Positions 40,106 through 50,664 of a DNA stretch of 64,000 nucleotides are shown here, in pieces. A program made the translations under genes and the position numbers. This stretch comes from Trogon surrucura. Taxonomy: Eukaryota; Chordata; Aves; Trogoniformes; Trogonidae. Positions within the stretch are counted from its first letter, which is position 1; each line of letters begins with the position of its first letter. The stretch spans positions 3,061,652 through 3,125,651 of the forward strand of contig CM036657.1 in the NCBI GenBank assembly GCA_020746105.1, read 5' to 3'. The notes beneath the pieces were generated by a model that was not told the origin of the DNA, did not search any database, and saw only the letters and a list, made by a program, of their open reading frames with translations.

Positions 40106-40915
40106 TGTCCTGGGTTTAATGAAAAAACCCAGTCCTGGTTAGTGATTTTTACTTTCCAGTTTAGTGTCTTCTAAAAGGCTGCACGTTCTGAAGTCAGCAT
40201 CATGCTTTTGCAGACAGTGTCTGCTACTGGCAGTGATAACACCTGATGTTTACAGTTACTGCCTGGGACTGGTATGCAGAAAGGCTCTTGCTTATACTTA
40301 CTCCTACAGTGCCCAAGGCCACTGCTGGCTCTTGTGTGCCACCCTGGGGGTGGTGGGTAGTAAGAGGGGGCACAAGGAAGTAAAAGGTTGCACCTCCGGG
40401 GGGTAATAGACAGGACAGGTGACCAACGAGAGTATTCCATCCCATATATGCCATATTTAGTATAAATTGAGTGATCATGAGAGTTTTGTTCCTTTTTTCT
40501 TCGCCTTTTTGTGCTTTTTGTGCAATGGCCAGTGTCCAGAGAGGATTCCATCTGACCTCCTGATTTTGATCCTGATCCTGAGTTCCCGAATCCAGCTCCC
40601 TGTATCCAGCTCCCCGCTGCCGCTGAGCCTGGGGCTTCCCCAGTGCCTCCTGCTCTGCAGTATCAGTGGTGATTGCTCTCAGGCGAGGGAGTTGGGTTTG
40701 ATATCGGGCTACTATCTGTAGTTGTATATAGTTCTCTACTTTTATCTTTTCACCATTATTTCCATTATTTTCATTAAAGCTGTTCTAGTTTTTTCTTCCC
40801 TAACCCGTAAGTCTCTCTCCCTCATTCCCTTTTCTCTTCCCATTTAGGGGGGGGGAAGAGGGGGTTAGAGAGCGTCTGTCCGCGATAGTGGCCGTCCCAG
40901 CCCTAACCCGCGACA
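40106..40915 (+). repeat. Solo ERVL-UAG LTR
   Basis: An 810-bp LTR from TGTCCTGGGTTTAATG to CCCGCGACA, flanked by AGGGG (40101-40105 and 40916-40920), a 5-bp target duplication. It lies within the protease active-site codons of provirus 2. Confidence 0.93.
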
Positions 40916-41273
40916 AGGGGCAACGTATTCGGTTTTAAAGCAAGCATTGATACCTCTGGGTAACGATTATATCACGGTAACAGGGGCAACTGGCCAAAGT
41001 GAAAAGGCATATTTTTGCAAACCATTAAAATATAAATTGGGAAAGCAATGGGACATACACAAATTCTTGTATATGCCTAACTCACCAAAGGCCCTTTTGG
41101 GAAGGGATTTATTAGAACAGTTGGGTGTGAAAATTGCATTTAAAAGTGGGGAAATTACTCTGGAGGTAAAGGACCAACAGTATATCCAGATACTGAGTCT
41201 ATTTTTAACTACTTTTCCCACAGAAGGAAGGATTGCCAAAGAAATGCTGGACCAAGTATATCCCAGGGTTTGA
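40916..41273 (+). pseudogene. Protease of provirus 2
   Basis: A retropepsin remnant after the LTR (GATYSVLKQALIPLGNDYI, LLGRDLLEQLG). Read across the LTR, the codons at the active site give Gly-Ile-Gly where related copies have Asp-Thr-Gly, so the enzyme would be inactive. The frame ends at a TGA (41271) that interrupts an otherwise continuous pro-pol frame. Confidence 0.75.
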
Positions 41274-43825
41274 GCTACTGATGTAACCGGAAAAGTGAAA
41301 AATGCTCCACCTATTGAAGTTAGACTTAAGGAGAGTAGAAAGCCGGTAAGAATTAAACAATATCCCTTGAAGAAGGAAGACAGGGAAGGAATTCGGCCAG
41401 TTATAGAGAAGTTTTTACAGTTAGGATTGTTAAAGAAATATGAGTCTAACTTTAATACCCCTATATTGCCCATTCGTAAACCTGACAGGTCATATCGGGT
41501 AGTTCAGGACTTGAGAGCAAAAACCAAAATAACTGAGGACCTCCATCCAGTGGTAGCGAATCCGTACACTTTGCTAAGTGTATTAACACCCGAATTAGCT
41601 TGGTTTACTGTTTTAGATCTAAAGGACGCCTTCTTTTACCTCCTTCTTCACAAAGCCAGCCAGAAATTGTTCGCATTTGAATGGGAAAATCCCAAAAGTG
41701 GAAGCAAAACTCAGCTCACTTGGACTGTGTTACCACAAGGGTTTAAAAACAGTCCTACCATTTTGAGCAACCAACTGGTAAAGGACTTAGAATCTTGGGA
41801 AGTCCCGTCTGAGGAAGGAAGAATACTGCAGTATGTGGACGACATTTTAATTGCCACTAAGACAGAAGATGATTGCAAGACTTGGACGGTGAGTCTCTTA
41901 AATTTTCTTGGGCTCCAGGGGTATCGAGTATCCAAGAAAAAGACCCAAGTGGTCTACTTGGGCTATGAGATCAGTGCTGGACAACAGACTCTGGGACAGG
42001 CCCGTAAGGAGGCAATCTGCCAGACCCAGAGACCCCAGACAGTAAAAGAATTGAGGACCTTTTTGGGAATGACCGGGTGGTGTCGATTATGGATTTACAA
42101 TTATGGACTGCTTGTTAAACCTCTATATGCATTGACAAACACCGAACAGAAACACCTTGCATGGAACGGAGAGGCTATACGGGCCTTTGAACAACTGAAG
42201 GAAGCTCTAATGTCCACTCCTGCCCTGGGACTTCCAGATGTAAGTAAGCCATTTTTTCTGTTCTCTCACGAGAAACAAGGGATTGCTTTGGGAATACTAG
42301 CACAAGACCTGGGCCCATATCGACAAGAAATTGCCTACTTTTCTAAACAGCTAGATGCAACTGCGAAAGGCTGGCCTGGGTGTCTGCGAGCGGTCACAGC
42401 TGTGATACTGAACATACGAGAAGCTCGAAAATTTACCCTGGGACAGAAGACGACTCTTTTGGTGTCCCACACGGTATCAGCAGTGCTAGAGGCAAAGGGT
42501 GGGCATTGGCTTTCTCCACAATGGTTTCTCAAGTATCAGGCTATACTAGTAGAGCAAGATGATGTAGAGATCACAGTCACTAATATTGTCAACCCAACCT
42601 CTTTCCTCAGTGGGAACACTGGAGAGCCGATACACCATGACTGTCTGGAAACAATTGAAGCAATGTATGCAAGTCGTCCGGATTTAAAAGACAGCCCAGT
42701 GGAAGATGGGGCCAACTGGTTTACAGATGGGAGCAGCTACGTTCTGAGCAGTAAAAGATGCGCGGGATATTCCATAACCACTAGTTCAAAAATAATAGAA
42801 TCGGGACCATTGCCTATGAACACTTCTGCACAGAAGGCAGAAATAACTGCCCTGACCCACACTTGGGAAATTGCCTGAGACAAAGTTGTCAATATTTATA
42901 TGGACTCAAAATATGCTTTCGGGGTTGTACGTGCACATGGAGCAATATGGAAAGAGAGAGGACTATTGAACTCTCAAGGAAAGAACATTAAGCATGCAGA
43001 AGAAATCCTACAGCTGTTGGAGGCAGTACAACTCCCCAAGAAGGTGGCAATTATGCACATTAAGGCACACCAAAAAGTGAGCTCAGAATTAGAAAAAGGA
43101 AATGAGCTGGCAGATAGAGAGGCAAAACAGGCAGCTAAAATAGAAATAGAAGTGGAGGGAACCTTGATCCCAGATGGACAAATCTCTTTAGAAGAGAAGC
43201 CCAGGTAGTCTAAGGAGGATCAAAAACTTATTACAGATTTGGAGGGATCTTATAACAAAGAGGGGTGGACTCGCACCCCCCAAGGGAAGTTAATCATTCC
43301 CTCTTGTTTACCTTAGCATTGGATAAGGAAAGAGCATAAGAAAAGACACTGGGGAGCAGAAGCCTTATATAAATATTTAAATAAGGAAGTCATTGCTAGG
43401 AATCTATACACAACTGTAAGGCAAGTGACTCAGCAGTGTGATCTATGCCTCCAGACTAATCCCAAACAGACTAAACCCCCAAAACAGAGGTCGACCGAAT
43501 TGGGAGAGGTAATGGGTCTGGGCAACAATGGCAGATTGATTTTACGGAACTCCCAAGAAAAGGGGGGTATCGATACTTATTGGTGTTAACTGATACCTTT
43601 TCAGGTTGGCCAGAAGCATTTCCTACCAGGACAGCCAAGGCACAGGAAGTAACTAAAGCATTAACACGAGAAATAATACCGCATTTTGGGGTCCCGACAA
43701 ATATATCTTCAGAGAGAAGGCCTCATTTTACCTCACAGGTGGTACAACAAGTTAGCCAATATTTGGGTATAGACTAGCAACTTCACATCCCTTACCACCC
43801 CGAGTCAAGTGGTCAAGTAGAAAAG
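41274..43825 (+). pseudogene. Pol of provirus 2: RT, RNase H, integrase
   Basis: RT is open from 41295 (motif A FTVLDLKDAFFYLLL near 41608; QYVDDILIA near 41830). RNase H starts at about 42717 (WFTDGSSYV) and is cut by a TGA at 42876 and a TAG at 43206. Integrase (about 43300-43825) shows HWGAEALYKYL, CDLC, WQIDFTEL and GQVEKMN, but the second acidic block reads SSERRPHF, so the middle Asp has become Glu. A frame change occurs near 43510. LDLKDAFF and YVDD style are gammaretroviral. Because only a few stops occur, this is the best preserved pol of its class here, yet it is inactive. Confidence 0.88.
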
Positions 43826-44969
43826 ATGAATCACTTAATTAAACCTCAAATTGTGAAGCTGGGGCAAGAGGCTAATTTAGCATGGCCCCAGTCTCTACCC
43901 CTGGCTCTCCTGCGAATAAGGACCAAGCCGAGAGCAAAGGAAAGGTTAAGCCCTTTCGAGATCTTGTATGGACGACCCTATGGGGTACAGAAAGAGATGT
44001 CCACGCAGGTTGGGGAAGAAATAATGACTTCTTATATGGTGGCCTATACAGCAAAGGAACCTAATTGTACCGGGGCAGAATTTGTAGGTATTTTTAACTT
44101 TACTACTTTAGGTGGGAATTTCACATTATGTGCAGACAAACAGGGCGAATTTGGTCTAACCCTCCCTTATAACGGAATGTCAACTAGGGCGGGGAAGCTA
44201 TTGGCTATGTGGAGACGGTTATGCCAGAAAAAGTTTGCCTCTAAATTGGAAAAGTCATTGTATAGGGGACTACCTTCATCCTAGAAGTAATATATTTACC
44301 AATCTGCCCCCAGGGATAGTTCGAACACTGTGGAGGCGGACACACGTAATTCCAGATAACCCCCTTGAAAGGAGGCCATCTGCTTTCCATAGTTTTGCCC
44401 AATGTTTTCTTCCTTGGCTAGGAGTAAGTGAATTAGAAAAAGCCATAGTGAACATTTCGGCTGTGATAGAAAATATTGAAAATAAGACCATAGATGCCAT
44501 TCAGGCGATTCCGATGGAAGTATCTAGCCTATCAAAGGTTGTGTTGCAAAATGGGGAAGCGCTGGATCTTTTATTGGCCTCCCAGGGAGGGGTATGCACA
44601 ATAATAAACACGAGCTGTTGCATGTATGTAGATCAAAGTGGGAGAGTTGCCACGGATTTGCAGAGTATTTGGGAAAAGGCTCAAATATTGCATGCAGTTA
44701 CCAGGGACGATATCTCGTGGGGATTCCAAGAAATGTTGGAGAAACTTACCTCTTGGCTCCCTAGCTTAGCTTGGTTAAGGACACTAATCATGACATTGTT
44801 AGAGGTCCTGATTTTGGGGATATTGATTTTTATAATCATTAGGTGTTTTCTTTGTTATTGTCAGAATACCAGAGACGCTTATAGTACCTGGAAGAAGCAC
44901 CAGTTGAGGCAAAGACTCGAATCAAATAGGTATTTTGAGAGAAAGTTAGAGAGGGAAACATTGTATTAG
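43826..44969 (+). pseudogene. Integrase end joined to Env, provirus 2
   Basis: The integrase C-terminus runs directly into Env sequence near 43990, so the Env signal peptide and much of the surface subunit are deleted. A frame change near 44230 separates surface from transmembrane subunit. The latter is open to 44969: heptad repeat, an LQNGEALDLLLASQGGVC segment comparable to the immunosuppressive region, CX6CC (CTIINTSCC), and a membrane span TLLEVLILGILIFIIIRCF with a 50-residue tail. CX6CC marks a gamma-type Env. The 1-815 copy shares the same integrase-Env joint, so the joint arose before the copies separated. Confidence 0.85.
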
Positions 44970-45019
44970 AGATATGACTATAGTAAAAGAATTTATTAAC
45001 TTTTTAGAAAAGGGGGGAC

Positions 45020-45547
45020 TGATGGGAGGATTATAGAAAAATTAGCAGATGATTGTATTCCAACAGAGGTAACAATACTGATTAATTACATGGATTGTTA
45101 AGCTATTCTTTGATAGTAGTTGAGCATTGTAGAAACCCATTGGAGCAGTTCAAGAGCAGTTGATACCAGCTCCGCAGTTTGCATGGAAGGCGAAAGATGA
45201 CTGAGTCTGCGCAAGGAGCTAAAGGTGAAAAGTGCATAGCGAGGAAGACGACGAGCCTTCCTCTAGAAGACCCCAGAGGATCACCACCAGGAGGCACTAC
45301 GCAGGCGCAGACAGGAGGAGATTATGGAAATGACTCATTTTAATACGAAGCGGGACAGGTTATGCATATGTATAGGCGTATTGTGAAACTTTATGAATAT
45401 GTAACACTTTAATGTGTATAGTTAAGTCAAGTGCCACGTTGAGGCGCTCAAGGCTTTGATGAATTATCTGCACGTGCCGCCCAGCACTGAAATAAACATA
45501 ACTATTTTACAATCTAATTGATTGTGGAGTCTGCATTCCGCAAGTCA
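45020..45547 (+). repeat. 3' LTR of provirus 2
   Basis: The 528-bp LTR starts TGATGGGAGG right after a polypurine tract (45007-45018) and ends GCATTCCGCAAGTCA. AATAAA lies near 45491. Confidence 0.9.
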
Positions 45548-45690
45548 ATGGCGGTCCCAAAATTTGAAAGGTGTGGATGGAGCACTGCTGGTGCAGTGCC
45601 ATGTTCCCCTTGGAATGCCTTGTCCAGCCCACCAGTCTCTGCAGCTCCAGGCTCTACGGAACTCTGAACCCTTACCCTAACCAGGACCCC
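45548..45690 (+). repeat. Satellite fragment
   Basis: Most of one monomer, interrupted by a long LTR at AGGACCCC. It continues at 46869. Confidence 0.85.
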
Positions 45691-46868
45691 TGTTTTGGTT
45701 TGACCTGGCCGGATTTTGGCGTCGGTGGGGGGGGAGCTGCAGGGTGGCTTATGCAAGAAGCTTCTAGAAGTTCCCCAGGTTTGATAGAGCCAATGTCAGC
45801 AGGCTCCGAAGAGGGACCCGCCGGTGGTCAAGTCTAAACCTATCAGTAAAGTGATAGTAGAGGAACGCCTCTGTGAAAAACATATTTAAGAATGGGAAAA
45901 AGAACTGCGTCATAACAGCTGGCACAGAGATGGAGGAGTGAGAATCTGTGCAGACACCAAGGTCAGTGAAGAAGGAGGGGGGGGAGGATGAGCTCCAGGC
46001 ACCGGAGCAGAGAGAGTCCCCCGGGTCTGTGGTGAAGACCATGGTGAAGCGGGTGGTCCCCCTGCAGCCCATGGGCGAGGTGCAGATGTCCACCGTGAGG
46101 ATGTCCACCGAGGACTCCACGCTGTGTGGGTGGATGCCTGAAAGGGGACTGTAGCCCGTGGGAAGCCCGCATCAGAGCAAGTCGCTGCCGGAACCTGTAG
46201 CCCGTGGAAGAGAGGAATGCCCATGCTGGAGCAGGTTGGCTGGTGGGACTTTTGGGATGCTGCGGGCAGCTCAGGCTGGAGCAGTTTCCCCTGAAGGACT
46301 GCACCTCAGACTCACGAGGGGTGGGCTGCCCCTCGTGAGGTGTCCCCCGTTGGGCAGTTTGTGATGAATTGCCCTTTGTGGGACGACTCACACTGGAGAA
46401 GGGAGCGTGAAGCTTGTCTCCCATGAGAGGGACCCCACAATGACCCTGGGGAAGAGTGAAGAGTCCTCCCCTGGAGTGAAGCAGCGGTGAAAACAACGTT
46501 GGATGAACTGACCGCAACCCCCATTCCCTGTCCCCCTGCGCTGCTCGGGGGGAGGAGGTGGAGAAACTGGGATTGGTGTTAAGCCCGGGAAGAAGGGAGG
46601 GATGGGGGCAAGGTGTTCTGTTTTTTAAGATCTGTTTGCTCTTTCTCACTTCTCACTACTCCTCTCTGTTTGGTTCTATTAATAAATGTACCTAATTTCC
46701 CTAAAATCGAGTCTGTTTTGCCCGGGAAAGTAAATGAAAGTGATCTCCCTGTCCTTATCTCAAACCCTGAGCCCTTGGAAATATTTTCTCCCCCTGTCTA
46801 GCAGTGAAGGGGGAGTGAGAGAGCGGCTGTGTGGGTACCTGGCGGCCGGCCAGGGTTAAACCACGACA
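45691..46868 (+). repeat. Solo long LTR (family B), copy 3
   Basis: The 1178-bp element runs from TGTTTTGGTTTGACC to ACCACGACA. Flanks ACCCC (45686-45690) and ACCCT (46869-46873) are a 5-bp duplication with one change; satellite monomers elsewhere read ACCCT here. It has the best defined ends of the three copies. Confidence 0.92.
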
Positions 46869-47275
46869 ACCCTGCACGTCTGGATTGAGCCTGATGTCTC
46901 TACGGCTATGGGTGTCCCAAAATCCAAAAAGTGTGGGTGGGATACTGTTGGTGCAGTGCTGTACTCCCCTTGGAATGCCTTTTCCAGCCCAAGTGTCCCT
47001 GTAGCTGCAGGCTCTGTGGATCGCTGAATCCTAACACTACCCTGGATCCTGTACAGCCTGATGTCATAATGGCCATGGGTGCCTCAAAATCAAAAAGGTG
47101 TGGGTGGAATACTGTTGATGCAGTGCTGTGTGTCCCTTGGAATACCTTGTCCAGCCCACGCGCCTCTGCATCAAAACACTGTATGGATCGCTGAATCCTA
47201 ACCCTAACCAGGACCCTGTACCTGTGGGTACAACCTGATGTGTCTATGGCCATGAGTGTCCCAAAAACAGAATGG
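46869..47275 (+). repeat. Satellite array
   Basis: About two and a half monomers spaced about 170 bp, up to the Lys-beta LTR at 47276. Confidence 0.88.
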
Positions 47276-47650
47276 TGTAGAGGAATTTCTTGTGGAGTAG
47301 AGGTGCAGTATCCCTTTAAAGGTTTTGGACAACCCATCTTAGACCTGAACAAAGGCTCTGTCCTTGAAGCTGCCTTGGGGCACAGAGAGGAGGAGGTGCA
47401 TCTGTTTTGTGAAGAGCCTTGCCAGGGGTAGAAGGGGGGGTGAGAGCCACCTGCATAGTTGAATGGCACTCTCCAATAAAACGCTGGTGCTTGCAAATCT
47501 GTAAATGACCAACTCTTTTAAGGGGCAGGCGCGTGGACACTGCTTAACTGTATATATTGAGCTGTCAGGAGCAATAAAGGGAGGACGACTTGTAGCCATA
47601 TTGGTGGGATGGTCGTTATTTGGCCGGCTCTCCGAAGGGACCCTTCTTCG
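47276..47650 (+). repeat. 5' LTR, plus-strand Lys-beta provirus
   Basis: The 375-bp LTR starts TGTAGAGGAATTTC, has AATAAA near 47573 and ends CCCTTCTTCG. It follows satellite directly. Confidence 0.9.
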
Positions 47651-47652
47651 TC

Positions 47653-47670
47653 TGGCGCCTGAACAAGGGA
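47653..47670 (+). other. Primer binding site, tRNA-Lys type
   Basis: It reads TGGCGCCTGAACAAGGGA, close to the tRNA-Lys3 site, two bases beyond the LTR. Confidence 0.85.
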
Positions 47671-47679
47671 CCCTCTATG

Positions 47680-48216
47680 GACGCTTACATGCGGATTGCT
47701 TTTAATGCAGAAAGCATTGCACATGAGCCGATTTGGGAGCCGGAGAGCTGGAGGTGGGAGAGTTCCAGGTGTGGCCAAAAGGGCACCGGAGACCAGAGCT
47801 TGAGCGGTCGATCAAGACCCTGCCAAGGTAAGTCCGCGATGGAAACTGACGCGGCAACTCATTTCCTTGTTAGTATACTCTCTAAGGGAGGAGAAAAAGT
47901 AAAGGAGTGAGACGTATTAGCCCCATGGGCTCGTAAACAGCAGAAAATGAAGGACCCGTCATTAATCTTTAGTTCCACGGAATGGCGTGAATTAGGAGAC
48001 CTTTTGTGGGAGTACACTCTAGAGGGAGGAAAAGAAGGAAAAGAACTAGGAATGGTTTGGAAAACCATAACACACCCTTTAGAAATCATGCAAGCAGAAA
48101 AAAATGTTGCCGTGGCAGCGATCAAAGCATTGGTGGGTGGGCAGGAAAGGAAAAAGGCAAAGGAAGAAACCCTCTGCTCGTCTGGACTGGGTGGAAGGAG
48201 AAAAAAAAAAAAAAAA
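47680..48216 (+). pseudogene. Gag leader and matrix, plus-strand Lys-beta provirus
   Basis: A leader with the splice-donor-like CCAAGGTAAG (about 47823) is followed by matrix codons. A TGA at about 47908 separates two parts of the same frame, as in three other copies. Matrix continues with SSTEWRELGDLLWEYTL and EIMQAEKNVAVAA until a run of A residues at about 48201. Confidence 0.75.
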
Positions 48217-48565
48217 AAGGGGGGGAACTGCACTGTGTTGCAGAATTTAGACATTTGTCCTTGAGCTGAGCTCTTTTCTAAACAAGTACATAACTCTTGC
48301 TTGCTAATTATGAAAAGACACCCTGACCAGCCAAGTACAACTCATGTTGAAAGCTTGTCTGTGAGAATGAACAGATAAGACACTTCTTGTACACCAGATG
48401 TGCATGGGAGTGAACGGGAGAGTATGATCAAAACAGACCTGGGAAAGTCTGCTCTCCCTGTGTGATAACAGAGTGATTGAAGGAATACATGAGTTAGTAA
48501 CAAAAAAAAAATAAGAAAAAAAAAGAAAAAAAAGGGAAGAAAAAAAAAGAAAAGAAAAGAAAAAA
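48217..48565 (+). repeat. gag-internal insert with A-rich tracts, second copy
   Basis: It matches the insert at 25811-26335, here lacking the 40-bp LTR-start string. It begins after A-tract plus GGGGGG and ends in long A/AG runs (48503-48566). It replaces the matrix-capsid linker. Confidence 0.6.
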
Positions 48566-49075
48566 GGAAGATCAAGATGAACCCATGAAAGACATCCTGA
48601 ACAAACTCGCTGAGTTATCAACTAGACAGTAAGAAATAGATGAAACCCTTAAACCAGTTTCATTGTCACTTTGGAGACAACCAGTTCAGCTCCCCCATTA
48701 CCACCAGCTCCCTCACTGGAGCCTGGTTTTCAAGCTCGAACCATAAAGGATCCTTTGCAACAGCGATGGAGTAGTGTCGTCAGAGACGCTATAACAGAGG
48801 GAGAATGGATAGCAGCCAGTTCGATTGCATGTCCTATTATTATTAATAACGGATAAGGGACCTGGGAACTGCATGATTCTGCATGTTGTGGCTGTGCAGC
48901 ATCCTATTACTTCAACAGCGTAGCAGCAACACGACCGTGTAGCTGGGCCCGCCTGTTGAATCCCTTTGTTTCGCCCAGTGATATGACGGTACCCTGAAGT
49001 ACCGATTACCAACGACAACATGTATTAGACAGGTAGAAGATGCTTACGGCTGATGGCAGAGCAATTATGGTAAAA
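48566..49075 (+). pseudogene. Gag linker and capsid start
   Basis: Codons resume at GAAGATCAAGATGAACCC and cover the linker and the start of capsid (RTIKDPLQQRWSSVVRDAIT). A stop at 48854 and others follow. It is collinear with 63690-64000. Capsid ends near 49075 at an LTR-like fragment. Confidence 0.65.
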
Positions 49076-49260
49076 TGTGACTGGTTTCAATGTTACTTGT
49101 TGTGCTGATAAGTATTCTTTTTGTATGACTAACAATGAAGCTTATATTGGTTGTGTAAGACTCTAATCAAAGCCACATAACAGGTGTTAAGTTTCATAGT
49201 TCTAACCAACAAAGTGATCTTTCTTAGCTAAAAGCAAGGCGGAGAAACATCCCCTCGGAT
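49076..49260 (+). repeat. LTR-like fragment shared with 24956-25372
   Basis: It contains GAAGCTTATATTGGTTGTGT as in the other copy (opposite strand). It follows the capsid fragment in both, so this joint was inherited by both proviruses. Confidence 0.4.
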
Positions 49261-49279
49261 CCTTTCTCCTAAGGCAGAG

Positions 49280-49622
49280 AGACAACTGACTTTGGTGTCA
49301 CGCAGAATTTCACATCTACAAGGGGAAAGAGTAAATCCTTTATTGCCTCTGGATTACTTTGTGATCCATACACAGTTTCAGCCATATGGTTTATTTGGGC
49401 AATATGACATACAGACAGATAAACTTGTACCTTTACAATGGATTTTTCTTCCTCACACTTTTACAAAGACAGTTACAACTCCTTTGGAAATGCTGATAGG
49501 GGTAATCCAAAAGGGTCGCCTCCGCATTCAACAACTAGCAGGACGAGATCCAGATAACATATATTTTCCAGGTAACAAGGAAACATTCGTTCAGCTAATG
49601 AAGGATAGTCTGTCTTTCCAGG
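49280..49622 (+). pseudogene. Pol connection-domain fragment, 5' of the ERVL-UAG insertion
   Basis: A frame open from 49292 has strings such as YGLFGQYDIQTDKLVPLQWI and GRLRIQQLAGRDP, corresponding to the RT thumb/connection in class II Pols (compare 10600-10760). It is interrupted at 49623 by the nested provirus and continues at 56808. RT fingers and palm are missing. Confidence 0.82.
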
Positions 49623-50465
49623 TGTCCTGGGTTTAGCTAAAAAACCCAGTCCTGTTTAGTGATTTTTACTTTCCAGTTTAGTGTCTTCTAAAAGGCTGCA
49701 CGTTCTGAAGTCAGCAGCATGTTTTTGCAGACAGTGTGTGCTACTGGCAGTGATAACACCTGATGTTTACAGTCACTGCCTGGGACTGGTGTGTAGAAAG
49801 GCTCTTGCTTATACTTATTCCTATAGTGACCAAGGCCACTGCTGGCTCTTGTGTGCCACGCTGGGGGTGCTGGGTAGTAAGAGGGGGGCACAAGGAAGTA
49901 AAAGGTGGCACCTCCGGGGGGTAATAGACAGGACAGGTGACCAACGAGAGTATTCCATCCCATATACGTCATATTTAGTATAAATTGAGTGATCACGAGA
50001 GTTTCGGCCCTTTTTCGGCCCTTTTGCCCCTTTTGCCCTTTACGGCCTTTTCGCCCTTCTTTTCTGCAATGGCCGGTGTCCAGAGAGGACTCCATCTGAC
50101 CTCCTGCTTTTGACCCGGATCCTGAGTTCCCGAATCCAGCTCCCTGCATCCAGCTCCCGCCGCCGCCACTGAGCCTGGGGTTTCCCCAGTGCCTCCTGCT
50201 CTGCAGCACCAGTGGTGATTGCTATCGGGGGAGGGAGTCGGGTTCGATATCGGGCTATTATCTATAGTTGTATATAATTCTTTACTTTTATCTTTTTACC
50301 ATTATTTCTATTACTTTCATTAAAGCTCTTCTAGTTTTTTTTTTCTTCTCTCATCTGTAAGTCTCTCTGCCTCATTCCCTTTTCTCTTCCCGTTTGGGGG
50401 GGGGGAAGAGGGGGTTAGAGAGCGTCTGTCCGCGTTAGTGGCCGGCCCAGCCCTAACCCGCGACA
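49623..50465 (+). repeat. 5' LTR, ERVL-UAG provirus
   Basis: It runs from TGTCCTGGGTTTAGC to ACCCGCGACA, 843 bp. A pyrimidine-rich stretch and a GC-rich TTTCGGCCC repeat region (about 50006-50056) are notable. Confidence 0.96.
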
Positions 50466-50472
50466 GATTTAT

Positions 50473-50490
50473 TGGCGCCCAACGTGGGGC
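50473..50490 (+). other. Primer binding site, tRNA-Lys1,2
   Basis: It reads TGGCGCCCAACGTGGGGC, an exact tRNA-Lys1,2-type site, seven bases beyond the LTR. Confidence 0.95.
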
Positions 50491-50664
50491 ACGAAAACAA
50501 ACACCAATCAGGCTCAGACTATTTTACCAGTTACTTAGACACAACTGGGCTCTGATATATTGCCCGCATAGTTTAAATTCCATCCGGCGCAGTTGAGAGC
50601 GTATCAGATCTTTTCTTTGAGAGTTCTGAAGGGTTAGAGGAGAAAAAACCGGACAGCTCACATC

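Larger units (their letters stand above)
39411..45547 (+). mobile_element. Gammaretrovirus-like provirus 2
   Basis: A 6.1 kb element inserted in satellite. The flanks ATGAC (39406-39410) and ATGGC (45548-45552) look like a 5-bp duplication with one mutation. It contains a truncated 5' LTR, a gag fragment, a solo ERVL-UAG LTR, protease, pol, a joined env and a 3' LTR. Part of its pol/env is duplicated at 1-815. Confidence 0.85.

Noticed and set aside
48480-48570. Processed-transcript poly-A tail
   Set aside because: The A-rich runs are interrupted by G, lie inside a gag insert present in two proviruses, and no retrogene body or duplication is seen.
49688-50209. 173-codon antisense frame in the ERVL-UAG LTR, repeated at 56030-56551
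   Set aside because: Low-complexity KGRKGQKG-type translation of a pyrimidine-rich LTR region. It is identical in both LTRs only because the LTRs are nearly identical, and it is not open over its full length in the older LTR copies (32848-33662, 40106-40915).
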